Assembly (NCBI GenBank): GCA_002049455.2
Contig: KV919007.1
Span: 1-64,000, forward strand
Length of the DNA: 64,000 nucleotides
Direction: 5' to 3'
Origin: Porphyra umbilicalis
Lineage: Eukaryota > Rhodophyta > Bangiophyceae > Bangiales > Bangiaceae
The notes beneath the pieces are model-generated. The model worked only from the letters and a program-made list of their open reading frames with translations. It was not told the DNA's origin and made no database searches. Below are positions 11,055 through 23,100 of the stretch, one piece after another. Numbering within the stretch: position 1 is the first letter of the stretch; each line of letters begins with the position of its first letter. A program made the translations under genes and the position numbers.

Positions 11055-14000
11055 GTGACCGCTTGATGGGCGTCTGCTGCGGTCCCCGCGCACCGCGCAA
11101 GACGCGGCTTCCGCCGTCGGCCGCCACAGTCGTCTGGGTGCGGACCATGTGGGGGGGCCTGGGCCAGGTGTTCGGCGCCTCGCGCCTTTTCACAACGCAT
11201 GGTGTCACCATCGCCAACGGCGAGCACGACACTGTGCCGGGGCTATCTTCTCCGGTCATCGTGACCAACTTTGGCGCGCGCGCGGTCATCCTCCGGCAGA
11301 GGGCCAACGTCGGCTACGTCAAACTGCTCACGACGGGCTTCGTACATGTGCCCCCCGGGGCACCCCCCGGTGCACCGCCCACCCCTGCCTTCACGTCGGC
11401 CACGGCCGCCGAGGGCGTCGTGACGGCGGTGTCACGCACCCGGGACGACCCCGCGTCGGGGCGGATCCCGGACCTGGCGACGGCAGCGGGCAGTAGGCCC
11501 GCGATCCTCGCGCGACCTCAGGACCCGGGCGAAGGGGGCGCCGTGGCGGCCGGAGCGCCGCCCGCGTCCCCCCCACAAGTGGAGGACGTGGACCTACCGG
11601 ACGTCGACCCGGCGCTGCACACCCGGATTCGCCGCATGCTGGACCAGCACAAGGCAATGTGGACGAGCCAGGCGCTCGGCGTCATCAAGGCTACCCAGCA
11701 CCGCATCGACCTCAACGCCGGCGCCCGGCCCGTCCGCTTCGCGCCGCGTCGCGCGGGGCACACGGCGCGGGAGGCCGAGACGGCCGAGGTGAAGCGGCAG
11801 CTGGAGGCGGACGTCATCGAACTGACGTCGTGGGAATGGTGCTTCCCGGTCGTGCTCGTGTCCAAGAAGGAGAGCACCCTCCGCTTCTGCGTTGATAATT
11901 GACTGCTGAATGTCGTCACCAAGCAGGACTCGTACCCGCTGCCCCGGATGAACGAGTGCATCGACAGCCTCGGCGAGGCGACCATATTCTCGACGTTGGA
12001 TTGCAACGCCGGCTACTGGCAGGTTGCCATCGCGACCGAAGATCGGGAGAAGACGGCTTTCGTGTGCCACGAGGGCGCGTACCAGTACAAACGGATGCCG
12101 TTCGGCTCAACAAACGCCCCGGCGACGTTCCAGCGGGCGCTGGACATCATCCTCTCAGGGGTGAAGTGGCAACGCTGCCTCATCTACCTCGACGATGTCA
12201 TCGTGTTCTCCAAGACAGAGGAGGAACATGTCGGCCACGTCGAATGCGTTCTGCGCCTGCTTCGCGACGCGGGAGTGACACTCCGCCTGCCCAAGTGCCG
12301 GTTTTTTCGTAAGACCGTGGAGTACCTCGGGCACGAAATCAAGCGCGGCCGGCTCGGCGTGATGGACGCGCACACGCGCGCTCTGCGCGAGGCGCACTTC
12401 CCGACGACTCGCACGCAAGGACGGAGCTTCGTGAGGATTTGTCACGTCTTCCGCCAGTTCGTGCCGAACTTCGCACGAATGGCGGCGCCATTGACGGACC
12501 TCATGAAGTCCACGGCCCCTGTCCTAGTGCCCTCCGCCACACCATTGCAGCAGCAGGCGTTCGACCGGCTCAAAGAGGCCCTCACGACCCCACCAATCCT
12601 CGAACTCCCGCGGCGCGGGCAGAAAAACGTCCTCGACGTGGACGCCTGCGGTACGCAAGTGGGCGCCGCCCTGCTGCAGGAGCACGACGACGGGAAGCTC
12701 CAGCCGGTCGCGTTTATCAGCCAACTTCTGGCAACGAACGAGCTCCCGTACAGGGTCTTGGAAAAGGAGTGCCTGGCGGTCGTCTGGGCGTCTCTCAAGC
12801 TCCGCCCCTACCTTGAGGGTGACCGTTTCCTCGTGCGCACAGACCACGACTGCCTGTGGTGGATCCTCAGCATCTAGGGCTCGGGGAATCCCCGCCTGGC
12901 ACGTTGGCGCCTACGCCTAAGCGAGTTGGAGATCGACGTCGCCTTCAAGCCGGGGATGACGCACTACATGGCCGACAGCATCTCCCGCCTGCAGTCCGGG
13001 ACCAGCGACGAAACCGCGTTCGACGACGCGGTCCCCGTCTTTGCCGTGCGGGCCAACACGGTCCGAGGGCTCAATGCCGCCAACTACGTCGGCGGCCCGA
13101 CGGTCCGTGGCATTGACCGCGACGCGGTGCTCTCGGCCCAAGCCGACGACGGGTACTGCAAGGAGATCTTGAAGGCCCTGAACGCCGGGCGGCGCATCCC
13201 GTTCTTCGAGGACCCGGATGGGGTCCTCTGGCGACGCGCGGCGCCCGACGGCGCCCACCAGGCGGTGGTCCCGGCCTCCTTGCAGGAGCAGGTCCTTCAC
13301 CTTGAGCACAACGCGACCCTCGCTGGGCACTCCGGGGAGTCCCGCATCTATGCGGCGATGCGGCGGTATTACTACTGGGTGGGCATGGCGGCCGACGTCG
13401 TCTCCTACGTTAGGAATTGCGACAGCTGTGCCCGGCAGCACTTGCGCCCACTGGCGCGGCGCTCACCCCTCACTCTGTTTCTCGCCACTATTCCCTTCCA
13501 GGACATTGCGGTGGACCTCTACGGGCCCCTCGAGCGGACGGCCGGCGGCCACCGGTTCATCCTGGTGATCACCGATCGGTTCACTAAGCCGGTGCGCGCC
13601 ATCCCTATGGACGGTACGTCGGCGTGGGACTGCCCCTCGGTCGTCCTGGACTACTGGGTGGGTGCTTATCAGGGGTTATCAGGATATGGTTTTTGGGCTG
13701 GAATAGGATACGGATACACGCCGATCCTCCATATCTGATTACGGATAACTCCCTCAGCCGAGATCCGGATCAAAATATCTGCCTGCGCTAGCGGATATTT
13801 GCGTAGATTATATTCGTATCCGGGTACGATTATTGGATCCGAGTATAATCCGCCAAGTCCGACAGACAGCTCAATTAGAGGCCAAGAAGAACGCCATCCA
13901 GCCGATATTCGACTGCTAAATGGAATTCTTCTTGAACTTCATACTTGACTTCAACGCCCCAACGGGCGCCGTCGAGGCGGTTCCCCACCGTTTGTGTAAA

Positions 14001-15455
14001 CGGACGTCAAAATGACCGGTCTGAATCTCGTGTCACACTCTGACACAGCGTAATTGGATCGAGTCGCGTGATTGAATGGTTCCACCCGGGTCGGGCTGGA
14101 TCGCCGCTTGTCGCCGCCAAATGTTCGGACATTAATCCCCCGATGGTCGGCACGCGAAAAGAGAGGTCGACTGCGTTTAACCAGAATTCTCCAGATGCGT
14201 GAAGCCTCATAACCATATACATCCCTGTATCCTGACTCTCATGTCTGGGATACGGATCCGATATAATCTCGCAATTTCTGTCGGACAGGATAGATATATC
14301 CTCTCCTCCTTTTCTCATAATGCAATGTGGATATGCGTCTCCTGCTCGTATCCGAAGTGGATACGGATATATTGTACGGATAGAATCCTTGGGGATATAT
14401 CAATGACAACTTCTGGTGCTTATGGTCCGCCGGACTGGCTCCTCTCGGACGGAGGACCCCAGTTCACTAGCTACTTCTGGGGCCAGGTTTGCAGTCTGCT
14501 CTCCATTGAGCCTAAGGTGACGTCACCGTCACATCCGTAGACGAACGGGCAGATGGAGCGGTTCAACCGCACGATGCATAAGATCCTCAACCAATACGTG
14601 GCGGAGCACCCGCGGTCCTCGGACAAACTCCTTGGGGCCCTGAATCTCGCGTATAACAGCCGTCCCCACCGTAGCACCGGGGTTGCCCCGCTGGAACTCG
14701 TCAACCCCATGGGGGTATCCAGCTGGGAATGCAAAAACATCCCCAAATCCGGGGCGTACCCCATCACGGCGCAACGCGGCACCGCCGCCGAGAAGCGGGC
14801 CTAAGCCGCCCTCCTGACCCGCCTCGTGCAGCTCATTCCGCATAAGCGGGCAACGCTCAAGGCGACACATGGGCGCAACAAGCGCGACCACGACAGGCGC
14901 CTCCCGCTGCGCGCGGGGAGGCTCACCTTGGGGGGCTGCGCGTGGCTGCGCGACCACGCCAAGGAGGAGGGTGCCGGCGGAAAGTTGACACATGTCGCCC
15001 GCGGACCGTATCGCGTGGTCTCCACGGACGGCCCGACTGTCCTTCTGGACATAGACGGGGAGCACCGCCGTGAGAACGTCGCGCACGTCCTCCGCGCCTT
15101 GGGCACGGCCGCCGAGTACCCTGCCCAACACGCCGCGCTGCGGGCAGCGCGCTCCTTCCATGAGGCGGAGGCCGACTGCCAGCGGAACGCCCTCGACCGC
15201 ATCGCGGACCACGCGACGCTGCCCGACGGCACCCTCCGGGTCAACGTCTACTGGACCGGGTATCCGCAGCCAACCTGGATGGACGCCGCGGACGGCTCGC
15301 ACGAGACACTGCGCGTTTACCTGCGCCGCGTCGCGCACTTGGGGCTGCGCCACACGTCCGCCGACGCGTCGCCGGCGGTCCCGCACGACGCGGCTCCCGA
15401 CGGCTGCGCCGCCTCGGGCGGCGCCGCGGCGCCGCCCCCGGCCGTCAGTGCCTGA
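11055..15455 (+). mobile_element. Ty3/Gypsy element (chromovirus-like), partial, no LTRs seen
   Basis: Plus-strand fossil Gypsy pol region. Parts: a stretch between protease and reverse transcriptase from 11055; reverse transcriptase at about 11.58-12.4 kb with IYLDDVIVFSK near 12183; RNase H at about 12.6-12.95 kb; integrase with an HHCC zinc finger (HNATLAGHSG to NCDSCARQ) at about 13.3-13.44 kb; integrase core at about 13.5-14.8 kb; and a chromodomain-like tail with RVNVYWTGYPQPTWM at about 15.24-15.33 kb. A hAT-type element (13670-14415) sits inside the integrase core. The element is otherwise broken in a few places. It closely resembles the Gypsy element at 25352-33676 in the region the two share. 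Its left edge touches the Copia LTR at 11054. Confidence 0.88.
13670..14415. mobile_element. hAT-type non-autonomous element (family E, copy 1) inside Gypsy integrase
   Basis: A 746-bp insertion flanked by an 8-bp direct repeat, GTGCTTAT, at 13662-13669 and 14416-14423. Termini are CAGGGGTTATCA on the left and CAGAAGTTGTCA read inward from the right. The AT-rich interior carries many GGATATATCC/CGTATCC-like words at both ends. The same sequence, in the opposite orientation, makes up the outer parts of the nest at 50476-53852, so this copy shows what that element looked like without insertions. No transposase is encoded. Confidence 0.88.
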
Positions 15456-15691
15456 CCCCTTGGGTCGGCGCGGCGGCCGGGCGCGGCGGGGGGGGAGGGG
15501 GGTGGGGTTTTTTTGGGTCTTGGGGCCGTCGCGGGGGGGATGCGGACCAGCGGCCAAGAAACGGCGGGGCCACGACGGGCAGCGGACAACCTGAGTGGTA
15601 CGAAGAGAAAGCCCGCGGCTTTATCATACGGCGAACGACGGCCTAACGCCGTCAGACCAAGCGCCACACCTACGGGGCCAGGGCGATGCCC
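15456..15691. other. Spacer with a long purine/G run
   Basis: Directly after the Gypsy chromodomain-like tail lies a G-rich run (about 15484-15525) that could be the remains of a polypurine tract. No LTR resembling the Gypsy LTRs at 25352 or 33026 follows it. Confidence 0.4.
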
Positions 15692-16834
15692 TCAGTCGTG
15701 ACGACGATACTCCCATACGTGAACGGGGCGGCCTGCCTTGCGTAAAACGCACCGCAGGGCCGCGTGGAACCGCTTCGCCCGCTTCCGCGGGGACTCCAGG
15801 CAGGGGATGACGTCAGCGGCGAGCCCGATACGGGCGTACTTGACCGTAGCGGCGGTGATCTCACAGGGCCCCACCTCGGACAAGTTGACGGACGGGTCGT
15901 ACTCGAACGAGGCGACGACCTGCCCTGACGTCAGCAAGTCCCGCCACTCCGTGGCCGTCACAGGGGTAGGAGGCGTCCACGACGTGGACAACCACCAATC
16001 GTAGGCGACGTCCGGTTGCCCCGGAACGGGGTTCGCGACGGGGCCGGCAACCCCCAGCTCCATCGGCGCCATGTCGGGACCGTCGTTGTCGGGGACGGCA
16101 TCCCAGCGCGAGGGGCGCGGACCGGCGGGCGCCGCGGCGTCGCCGGTAGGGCGGTACTCCGACCGCCCGTAGCTCCCGCCGCTAGTGCCGCCATCGCGGC
16201 CCTGGCCGCCATCGGAGGGCCACGCGGGCTCGTCACGGCCGGCGGCCATATAGCCGCAACCAGCGCCCGGGCCGGCCGCCAACCACACGCGGTCGTCCCG
16301 CACGTCGGCACGGCGGCCGGGCCTGCCCTCCCAGCGATCCTCGCGGTCGCGACGGGGGGCAGCGGCGCCGCCGCCCGACTCGGACGCCCATCCGCGACCG
16401 GGCCTGTCACCGGCGCTGCCGGCGTGGTCGCCGCGCCACGTCGCATCCCAGCGCTCGTCGTGAGCCGCGCCGGCCCCGTCCTCGCGGACCGCCGCGCGCT
16501 GCCCCCACTCGACTCTGCCCGCAAGGGTGGACGCGAAGAAGCCGCGGGGGTAGGCACCGGAACCTCCGGGGTCGCCGGCACTTGCCTCCTCCTCATCCTC
16601 CTCGGAATCCCGGGGCCCCGGGCGGTGGGGCCCAGGTTGAGCCGGGCCGCCGCACGCCATTTCGGCGTGGCGCCGCTTCCGCGCGCGGTACGCGGACGAC
16701 GCGGCCGCCTTCCCCGCCGACGGCGGGACCGCGTCCGGGTCGGACGAGAAGAAACCGGCCGGTATCACCCAGGGCTCCATCGTCACGGGCAACGCCCGCT
16801 GGGCGGCGTCCGCAAGGCGCGGCTGCGCGAGCAT
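15692..16834 (-). CDS. Unidentified protein, 380 aa
   Basis: A 380-codon frame from an ATG at 16832-16834 to a stop at 15692. I do not recognise a family. The N-terminal third contains two similar short blocks, VIPAGFFSS and YPRGFFAST, and an acidic patch (EEDEEEAS). The middle is Gly/Arg/Asp-rich and probably disordered. The C-terminal 110 residues look folded (YDWWLSTSW, then TEWRDLLTSGQVVASFEYD, then RFHAALRCVLRKAG). It lies between Gypsy pol and a Copia fragment, so it may be a gene of a mobile element rather than of the host. The antisense frames here are also open for long stretches because of base composition, so coding status is not certain. Confidence 0.45.
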   Translation of the reverse strand: MLAQPRLADAAQRALPVTMEPWVIPAGFFSSDPDAVPPSAGKAAASSAYRARKRRHAEMACGGPAQPGPHRPGPRDSEEDEEEASAGDPGGSGAYPRGFFASTLAGRVEWGQRAAVREDGAGAAHDERWDATWRGDHAGSAGDRPGRGWASESGGGAAAPRRDREDRWEGRPGRRADVRDDRVWLAAGPGAGCGYMAAGRDEPAWPSDGGQGRDGGTSGGSYGRSEYRPTGDAAAPAGPRPSRWDAVPDNDGPDMAPMELGVAGPVANPVPGQPDVAYDWWLSTSWTPPTPVTATEWRDLLTSGQVVASFEYDPSVNLSEVGPCEITAATVKYARIGLAADVIPCLESPRKRAKRFHAALRCVLRKAGRPVHVWEYRRHD

Positions 16835-16977
16835 GACCCCCAACGGGGCTTACGGCGACCGCAAGACGCTCACGACGCGGACGTAGTGGCACCGGCCATC
16901 CGCCACGGTACCCACTCGGTGGGGCAGCAGGGTGCTGGGAGCTTGACGGGTGGTATCGTGGTGTTAGGGCAGCAGGT

Positions 16978-17190
16978 CGTGGACGGCCTCTACCTTCTCA
17001 TGGATGACGGCGAAATCCTCATCATCCTGGTGTACGTCGACGATCCTCTTTTGGTGGCATCGAGCCTGGCGGCGATCTACAAGATGAAGGACGCTCTGCA
17101 CAAGCGTTTTGAGATGAAGGACCTGAGCGAGGCGAAGGTCATCCTCGGGCTACATATCAGGCGGGACAAGGCGTTGGGCATTCTCAAGCT
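16978..17190 (+). mobile_element. Short Copia reverse transcriptase fragment
   Basis: About 213 bp on the plus strand with [19 protein letters not shown]-type reverse transcriptase sequence followed by KMKDALHKRFEMKDL and LGLHIRRDKALG. It is nearly the same as part of the Copia element at 5697-11054 and shows that region without its MITE. No LTR or other Copia part flanks it, so it is an isolated fossil piece. Confidence 0.85.
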
Positions 17191-17400
17191 GGCGGCCGTG
17201 CCGCCACCGTTGGCGGCGCAGCTGCCCTAGCCGCAGGTGGCCTTGTCGCCGCCGTTGGTGCCACCGCCGTCCTTGCCGCGGGCGGCCTCGTCACCGCCGT
17301 TGGTGCCGCCGCCGTCGATGCCCCAGACGTCCTTGCCGCCGCCGTTGGTGCCGCCGCCGGCCGTGCCGCCGCCGTGCTGCTGAAAGCGGTTCTCAGCGCA
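17191..17400. repeat. GCC-rich minisatellite
   Basis: Degenerate tandem repeats of words such as GCCGCCGTTGGTGCC, CTTGCCGC and GCCGCCGCC. Open frames across it encode low-complexity Ala/Pro/Thr runs and are not considered genes. Confidence 0.7.
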
Positions 17401-17450
17401 GGCTGCCTTGCCACTGTAGTCCCTGTCGCCGCCGTCCCGGCCGCGGCGCC

Positions 17451-18875
17451 TTATTCAATCGCGGCCCTGGCGGCCGCAAGCGCCTCGCGCACACGCGTCT
17501 GGTCGAACGCTGGTGCCACAGCACGTGGTTCTTGCGACAGCCCAGAATCATGGGGCTCATATCTGAAGCCAGGTGCACTTCCTTGTGCTCTCTCGCTCGG
17601 TGCTGCAGCCGCGGCAAGCGATAGGCGGGCGCCCTTGGGACGCGAGACGGAAGCAAGTCCGGGTGCCGTGGGATGACCTTGTCCAGCGGGCGCTGAGGGC
17701 TGGCTGTGGCCGGCTGGCGCAGCGGGCTGGCCTTGGCCGGCAGGTTCTTCAGACGCAATGGCGATGCCTGTCATCGGCGCGATAGTCACTGTGCGTCGTA
17801 GTTGCGTGCGCTTCAGCCGGAGGTTGTACTTGATGAGCGTCGCCTTGGCATTGGGCTCCCTCTCGACCATCAGCAGCATGTCGGCCACTCTCTCGGTGGC
17901 GGGCGCCGAGCGCGTGGCCAGCATTCTCCTCAGGTGCACCAGCGTCTCGCCGTCGGTCGGGCCTTTGGTCTTGTCCGCCGCGCGCAGCATCTTGTTGTCC
18001 ACCTCAACGGTTTGCTCCCACAACTCGCCCTTGTCCGTCCTTGGCCACCAGTGGCGGCTGACCCGTATCTTTGCGGCGGAGGCCCCGCTGCACACACTGT
18101 TGACCATTGCAGGCACCAGGGTCCTCATCAGCGTCAGCGGCTTGCTTGACCCCCTCAGAAACTCCATCACCACGTTCTTTGTGGACTGGCTCGGGATCAC
18201 CAGCAGCGGCGCGGTGGCGGTCTCGGGGCAGGTCTTCGCCGACGGCCGGTTGCGGCCGCCCGTCGGAGCCGCCCTCGAATGGATTTCATCATCCATGTCG
18301 GTGGCCGAGTTGTCGCTGCCCGCATCATCGTCGGTTGCTGCGTCGTCGCTGCCCGTGCGGTTGCCGACCGCGCCGTCTGGGTCGTCCGACAAAGTAGATG
18401 CGGGGGGTGCGTCGGGAGGTGCTCCTCCAGTCGAGGGAGCCCCCGTAGCTGGCGGTTTGCTGAAAGCGGTGAGGTTGGATGCCGAAGGCGGAAGCCCACG
18501 CGGGCGCGACTTCTTGAAAGACCGGTTCTTGACCCGTGCAAGCCAGGGTTTTGCCTCCAGCAACGTTGTGGAGCCGGCAAGCATGCTGTCCGCGCTCTCG
18601 ATAAAGCGGTAGACCATGTTGAGCACGCGCTTGGCAGGGCTGTCAAGGACGACCTGATCCTCGAAGATGGGCACCCAAAACACCTTGCCGCCGAGGTCGT
18701 AGCCAGACATGTGCAAGTGGAAGTTGATCGTCGGGTTGTCAATCGCAAAATGCTCCACCACGTCGAGCAAGACCTCGATCTTTGCCACGGACGCCGGCGT
18801 CATACGGCTTCCGACCAAACGGTTGATATTCTTTTCCAGCTTGGCGTGCGTCTCACGCACCGCCTTGGAGACCAT
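17451..18875 (-). CDS. Unidentified protein, 474 aa
   Basis: Frame from an ATG at 18873-18875 to a stop at 17451. The open frame extends about 150 codons further upstream without an ATG; that part is proline-rich and is probably 5' untranslated. Residues 1-130 look folded (MVSKAVRETHAKLEKNINRL, then FHLHMSGYDLGGKVFW, then RVLNMVYRFIESADSM). They are followed by a Ser/Asp-rich acidic linker (SDDAATDDDAGSDNSAT), a second ordered block of about 150 residues (VVMEFLRGSSKPLTLM, then LWEQTVEVDNKMLRAADKT, then RVADMLLMVEREPNA), and a tail with repeated PAGQG/PAGHS units. I do not recognise a family. The alternation of ordered blocks and acidic linker supports real coding, but whether it belongs to the host or to a mobile element is unknown. 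Confidence 0.5.
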   Translation of the reverse strand: MVSKAVRETHAKLEKNINRLVGSRMTPASVAKIEVLLDVVEHFAIDNPTINFHLHMSGYDLGGKVFWVPIFEDQVVLDSPAKRVLNMVYRFIESADSMLAGSTTLLEAKPWLARVKNRSFKKSRPRGLPPSASNLTAFSKPPATGAPSTGGAPPDAPPASTLSDDPDGAVGNRTGSDDAATDDDAGSDNSATDMDDEIHSRAAPTGGRNRPSAKTCPETATAPLLVIPSQSTKNVVMEFLRGSSKPLTLMRTLVPAMVNSVCSGASAAKIRVSRHWWPRTDKGELWEQTVEVDNKMLRAADKTKGPTDGETLVHLRRMLATRSAPATERVADMLLMVEREPNAKATLIKYNLRLKRTQLRRTVTIAPMTGIAIASEEPAGQGQPAAPAGHSQPSAPAGQGHPTAPGLASVSRPKGARLSLAAAAAPSERAQGSAPGFRYEPHDSGLSQEPRAVAPAFDQTRVREALAAARAAIE

Positions 18876-19679
18876 GTCGACCACCAGAGCGGGCACCAGC
18901 ACCAACGGTGGTGTGGTGCCACCCAGCCGCCGCTGGCTGGGCGGTGACAGGCGAACAGGAGGCCGTGTGGGGGCCGGTCGAGAGCAGGTAGAGGAGGGTG
19001 GCGGAAGAAGATGGGGGAGTGCCTGGGGGTGGTGGATTGAAAGCGTGGGGGAAGAGTAGGCAGGCCAATGGCGCAAGGGGAGGGGTACAGCCGAAGAGAG
19101 CGTCGTCGGGGGGAGCCGGGTGCGGAGAGGCCGGGGGGATGCAACGGTGTAGGCGGAGATTGTGTTCTCACCCCCCGACGTCCGGGGGTGATGGGGCAAG
19201 GGTGCGGCGTGCGACCATGTGGCAGCGTGCCGCCGGGGCGAGGCGGGAAGAGGACGGTCGGCGAGCTGGCCGGGCCCCAGGAAGTGGGAGAACAACCAAC
19301 GTTGTAGGGCGGGCACCCAGACCACCGCGCGCGCGCAGTCGGAGAGCGAGCCCGCGCGGCCGCCCGAGGGGGACCCAACTGAAGGGGCGCTGAGCAGGTG
19401 GTCGGTGGTCCGCGGTCCACCTGATTCATGTGAGGAGGAACGGTCTCAATAGATCGCATAATGTGATGCTGAGATTTGTGGGGAGCAGGAAATTGTGGCG
19501 AGCCCGGGCAATTTTCGAGGCTGTGGAGGGCGTCCCCAAGGGGCCTGGAACGGGGGTCATGCAGGCACATGATTGGCCGTGGCAGTGGCACGGGCGTCAA
19601 TCGGCAATGGACGCGGCGTGCCGGCAGGCCCTCAGGGCGCGGAGAGGCAGCCAATGGAGCCCGTATACCCAGATGACGG
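18876..19679. other. Upstream region of the 474-aa frame, no gene recognised
   Basis: GC-rich; the minus strand is open but lacks an ATG, and the plus strand carries overlapping low-complexity frames. It may hold the promoter and leader of the 17451-18875 frame. Confidence 0.35.
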
Positions 19680-20130
19680 CGCCGCGCCGGCGGATCGTAG
19701 GTATTCCTACGCCCTACTGCTCCTGACGGGCACGAGTCGATTTTGGTGCCAGTCGATTTTGGTCGATTTTGGCCGGAAGTAGTAGGCCTACTGCTCCTGA
19801 CGGGCCCGAATCGATTTTAGTGCAAGTCGAATTTGGTCGATTTTGGCCGGAAGTAGTGGGCCTCGATTTTGGCCGGGAGCAGTAGGCCTACTGCTCCCAG
19901 AGAGCAGACTTTGACGGGCCGCCGATGCGCCGGATCGTCTCCGTTCGAGACGCACCCGGGTGCGCTGTACTCACCTCGACGTCTGCTTCACGTCGATGGT
20001 GATTTTGGCGATTTTGGCCTAGGTCGATTTTACTTGGCCAAAATCGGGTCGACTCGGTGGGAGCAGTAGGCCTTCTGCTCCCACCGAGTCGACCTGATTT
20101 CGACCAAGTCGATGAGATCGACTTGGCCGT
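19680..20130. repeat. Palindromic repeat cluster (GATTTTGG / GGGAGCAG units)
   Basis: Repeated words CGATTTTGGCC and GTCGATTTTGG alternate with palindromes of the form GGAGCAGTAGGCCTACTGCT. The best palindrome is at 20048-20093, with arms starting GTCGACTCGGTGGGAGCAG. Two units starting near 19717 and 19789 are tandem copies. This resembles a degenerate foldback element or several overlapping MITE ends. No target duplication could be fixed. Confidence 0.65.
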
Positions 20131-23100
20131 TTTCTCGATCACGGATGTTGGCAAAAGATCTCGCACCCTGGCCGTGACGGAGCTTCCATGGCGCGGACTG
20201 TGGGGCGCTGGGGGAGTGTTGAGGCAGCCCCCCAAGCCCGCGCAGGTAAGTCGGAGTTACCGCGGACTGCCTGGATAATTCCGGGAGTACTTATGCGGTC
20301 ATCGGCTTGTTTGGCTGTGCCATTGTCATGCATTGCTGTATGTGTGTGATGTATTTACTTGTACTTGTATATTGAGGGCAGCTCCTTTTGGAGCTGGGCT
20401 CGGGGAGATTCTCGTGGGGTCATCGAGGGGCGTCGCGATTTGTGGGGTGGTGAGAGCATGAACCCTCCAAGGGAGGGAGCACTGCGCTGGCGGGGGAGTG
20501 CGCCGGCAGAACGTGGCGAGAGAGGCACACGGAGGGTTTAAGAGCCTGCTGGCCTCGCGCCTCAGACCGCTCTCGAGTAAAGCAACGCATCCACCCAACT
20601 ACTGCTCACTTCACAGCAGCGCCCTTCACTTGCGGCAAGGCCACAGCCGTATCGGCGCCACCGTCGTCCGGGCTGTCCAAATTGTCCGTGCCCCCGCCTT
20701 CAGTGTCACTCGCAGGCGGGAGAGGAAGGTGCTTCGTTGACGGCACACCCAGCGCCGTTGTGTCAGGCGACGGGGGGACGCGGTCCTTGCCCGAATCGTT
20801 GTCATGAAGAGAGTGCGAGCCAGGTACGATAGCCAAGCGGGTGCTCCCCGACCGCATTGCTACCAACTTGGAGGGCGACTGCTGAAAGTAGTCGAGCGCG
20901 CGGCGTGCAAAGCCTCCCGGTGCGCAGGTCTTCGCGGCACCTGCGTCGATGGTGAGTTGTGGAGAAGCACGACGACCAAGGGGGTAGAGAAAGACCGATA
21001 CGGCGGGGGGGACGCGCACAGCACAAAGCGAGGGACGACGTGTGGGAAAGTGAGGGTGGTCAGGCAGTGCTGCTAGCCAATTTGGTCGGATCCAGGCACG
21101 AAGCGGTGGTGAGGGTACGTGGATGGCCGGTAGGGGAGGGGGTAGATTCGGAGCCGACGCCACAAGAAAGATGGGAGGAGCGTCGCGGCCCAGCAGTGGA
21201 CGGGTTTTAACAAGGCGGCCAGCTGTTGTGCAGCAGGCCCTGTCATAAGTATCGTTTTCAGCTTCGGGTACGGTATATACAAATCGTTGAATGCGGGTAC
21301 GAATACTGGCCACGTATATCTTCACGTGTATCAATACGAAATATACCTTGAAAACACGAGTACAAATCAATTCCGAAATTGATTGACTTGGAACAGCTGC
21401 CGATCTTCAGCAGCTCCAAGCGCCTATTTTTCCCGAGCATGCCGGATCCGTTCCGTCACGTGAGTCATCCGGTTTGCGGCGTTGTCAACGGCTCGCGTGA
21501 GAATTCTGACGGGCGCCCTTTGGCGAGCACACCACGGTTCGGGAAATCCACCCCAACTAGAACCTTTTTGTATTCAAATCAAGTCCCAATATCAACTGGT
21601 ACTTAGCGGAAGTGAAATGACATTATTGCATTCGATTGGCGCGCTCTTCTGGGTTTAAATTCGCTGTCGGTCGCAATGTTTAGATACTGACGGCTACCTA
21701 CTCAATTGTTGATATGGGTGTGGGTGCCAGCCGCCTTGCTGCTTACGGATTCGGGAGTTCAGACACTTACACCTGTAAAAACACCTACTTACACTATACG
21801 TATGGTAGAGCCTGTTGCGCAGGGCGCTGTCGGCGACACTTACGCGTGGCAGGAAGAAATGGGTCACATGTTCAAACAGAGGGGGGAGCAAGCCACGGAG
21901 GGCGTCCCACTCTTTCCACAGCTGCACTGCCTTATGGGTGCGCGTTGTTTGAACTCGAAAGAATCACAGGTCGGGGAGGCCACAAAAAAAAACAGTGTGC
22001 CGAAGAAGGCGCGCAAGATCGGCGGAATGCCTCACAAAGCACAGGAGGCCAGCATGTACTTGTGCCCGCCGCGTCATGGGGTAGCGGGGCAGTATGACGC
22101 AGGCCTCAATGGGCGTGTGCTCTCAGGCCGCGCTTTCATCAGATTCTGCAATGGAAAGGTGGACGTGTTGCGTGGCCTCATCCGCTGCGCTGCCGACGTG
22201 TGTGCTTCTGCCGCAGGTTGCAAATCACAGCTGATACCCTCGTCCAGAGGCCGCTGTCTGGCACTGTAGCCGCTTCGCTGGGACTGAGTCTGAACCCCCT
22301 CGCCGCCTACCCAGTCAGCATCCATCCGCATTGACACTCGTCCTGTGCATCGGCGGCGACACTGCTGCTCAGCACTTTGTTGGACCAAAGATATATATTG
22401 TTCCACCTGGCAGTGCGCAGCAGCACAGTTTGCTATGCCCAAGAGGTGGGGTCTGCGTACGCCGAACAGCCCTTCTTTCGTGGTACCTGTCGATGCTGAG
22501 GGACTCTCCCGCACGCTGACGCCGTCAATAAGCTTTGTAGCGTACCCAGAAGAGGCTATTTCTTGCCACAACTCGTGAAGTATTGATTGGACGTGCTGGA
22601 CAGCGAGCACACCGAGCCAGCGTCGGTGAATTCATGTCCTGCATGGATGTCAAGTGACCGCCGCGAAAGGTCCCAGTTTCCTCAGAGGGAACCACCAGCC
22701 GGGTGTTACCAACGTCGGAAGGAAGACACGACATTCAGACCAATACGGCCCCGAGGCGTGTCAGGCGTGGTTTCCAATCCACTTTCCAGCTGGCAGCGCT
22801 CTTTCGCCTCTTACACTTCGCATCTATTCTCCCCCGTCGCCATTACCTACCGGCGCTACAGCGGTATTGCCGGTGAGCATTACCAGCGCGCCATGTGTGC
22901 CGATGAGGGCGCGGGCGTCGCAGCCCCCACCACCATGACGGCCGACGCCACGAGAAGCGCAGCAGGCCAGAACAAACACGGTAAGAGAGGCCGCGCGGGA
23001 GACGTGCGCCCCACGATTTGGAGCATACACACCAGCGGCACGATACAGGCGTACCGGCGGTTGGTTGCACCTCCACTACAACTGATGCCCACATCTTCAC

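Noticed and set aside
22074-22610. Minus-strand frame with DADWVGGEGVQTQSQRSGYS, recalling Copia RNase H
   Set aside because: Only this short string fits, the neighbouring sequence has no Copia motif, and the match could be chance.
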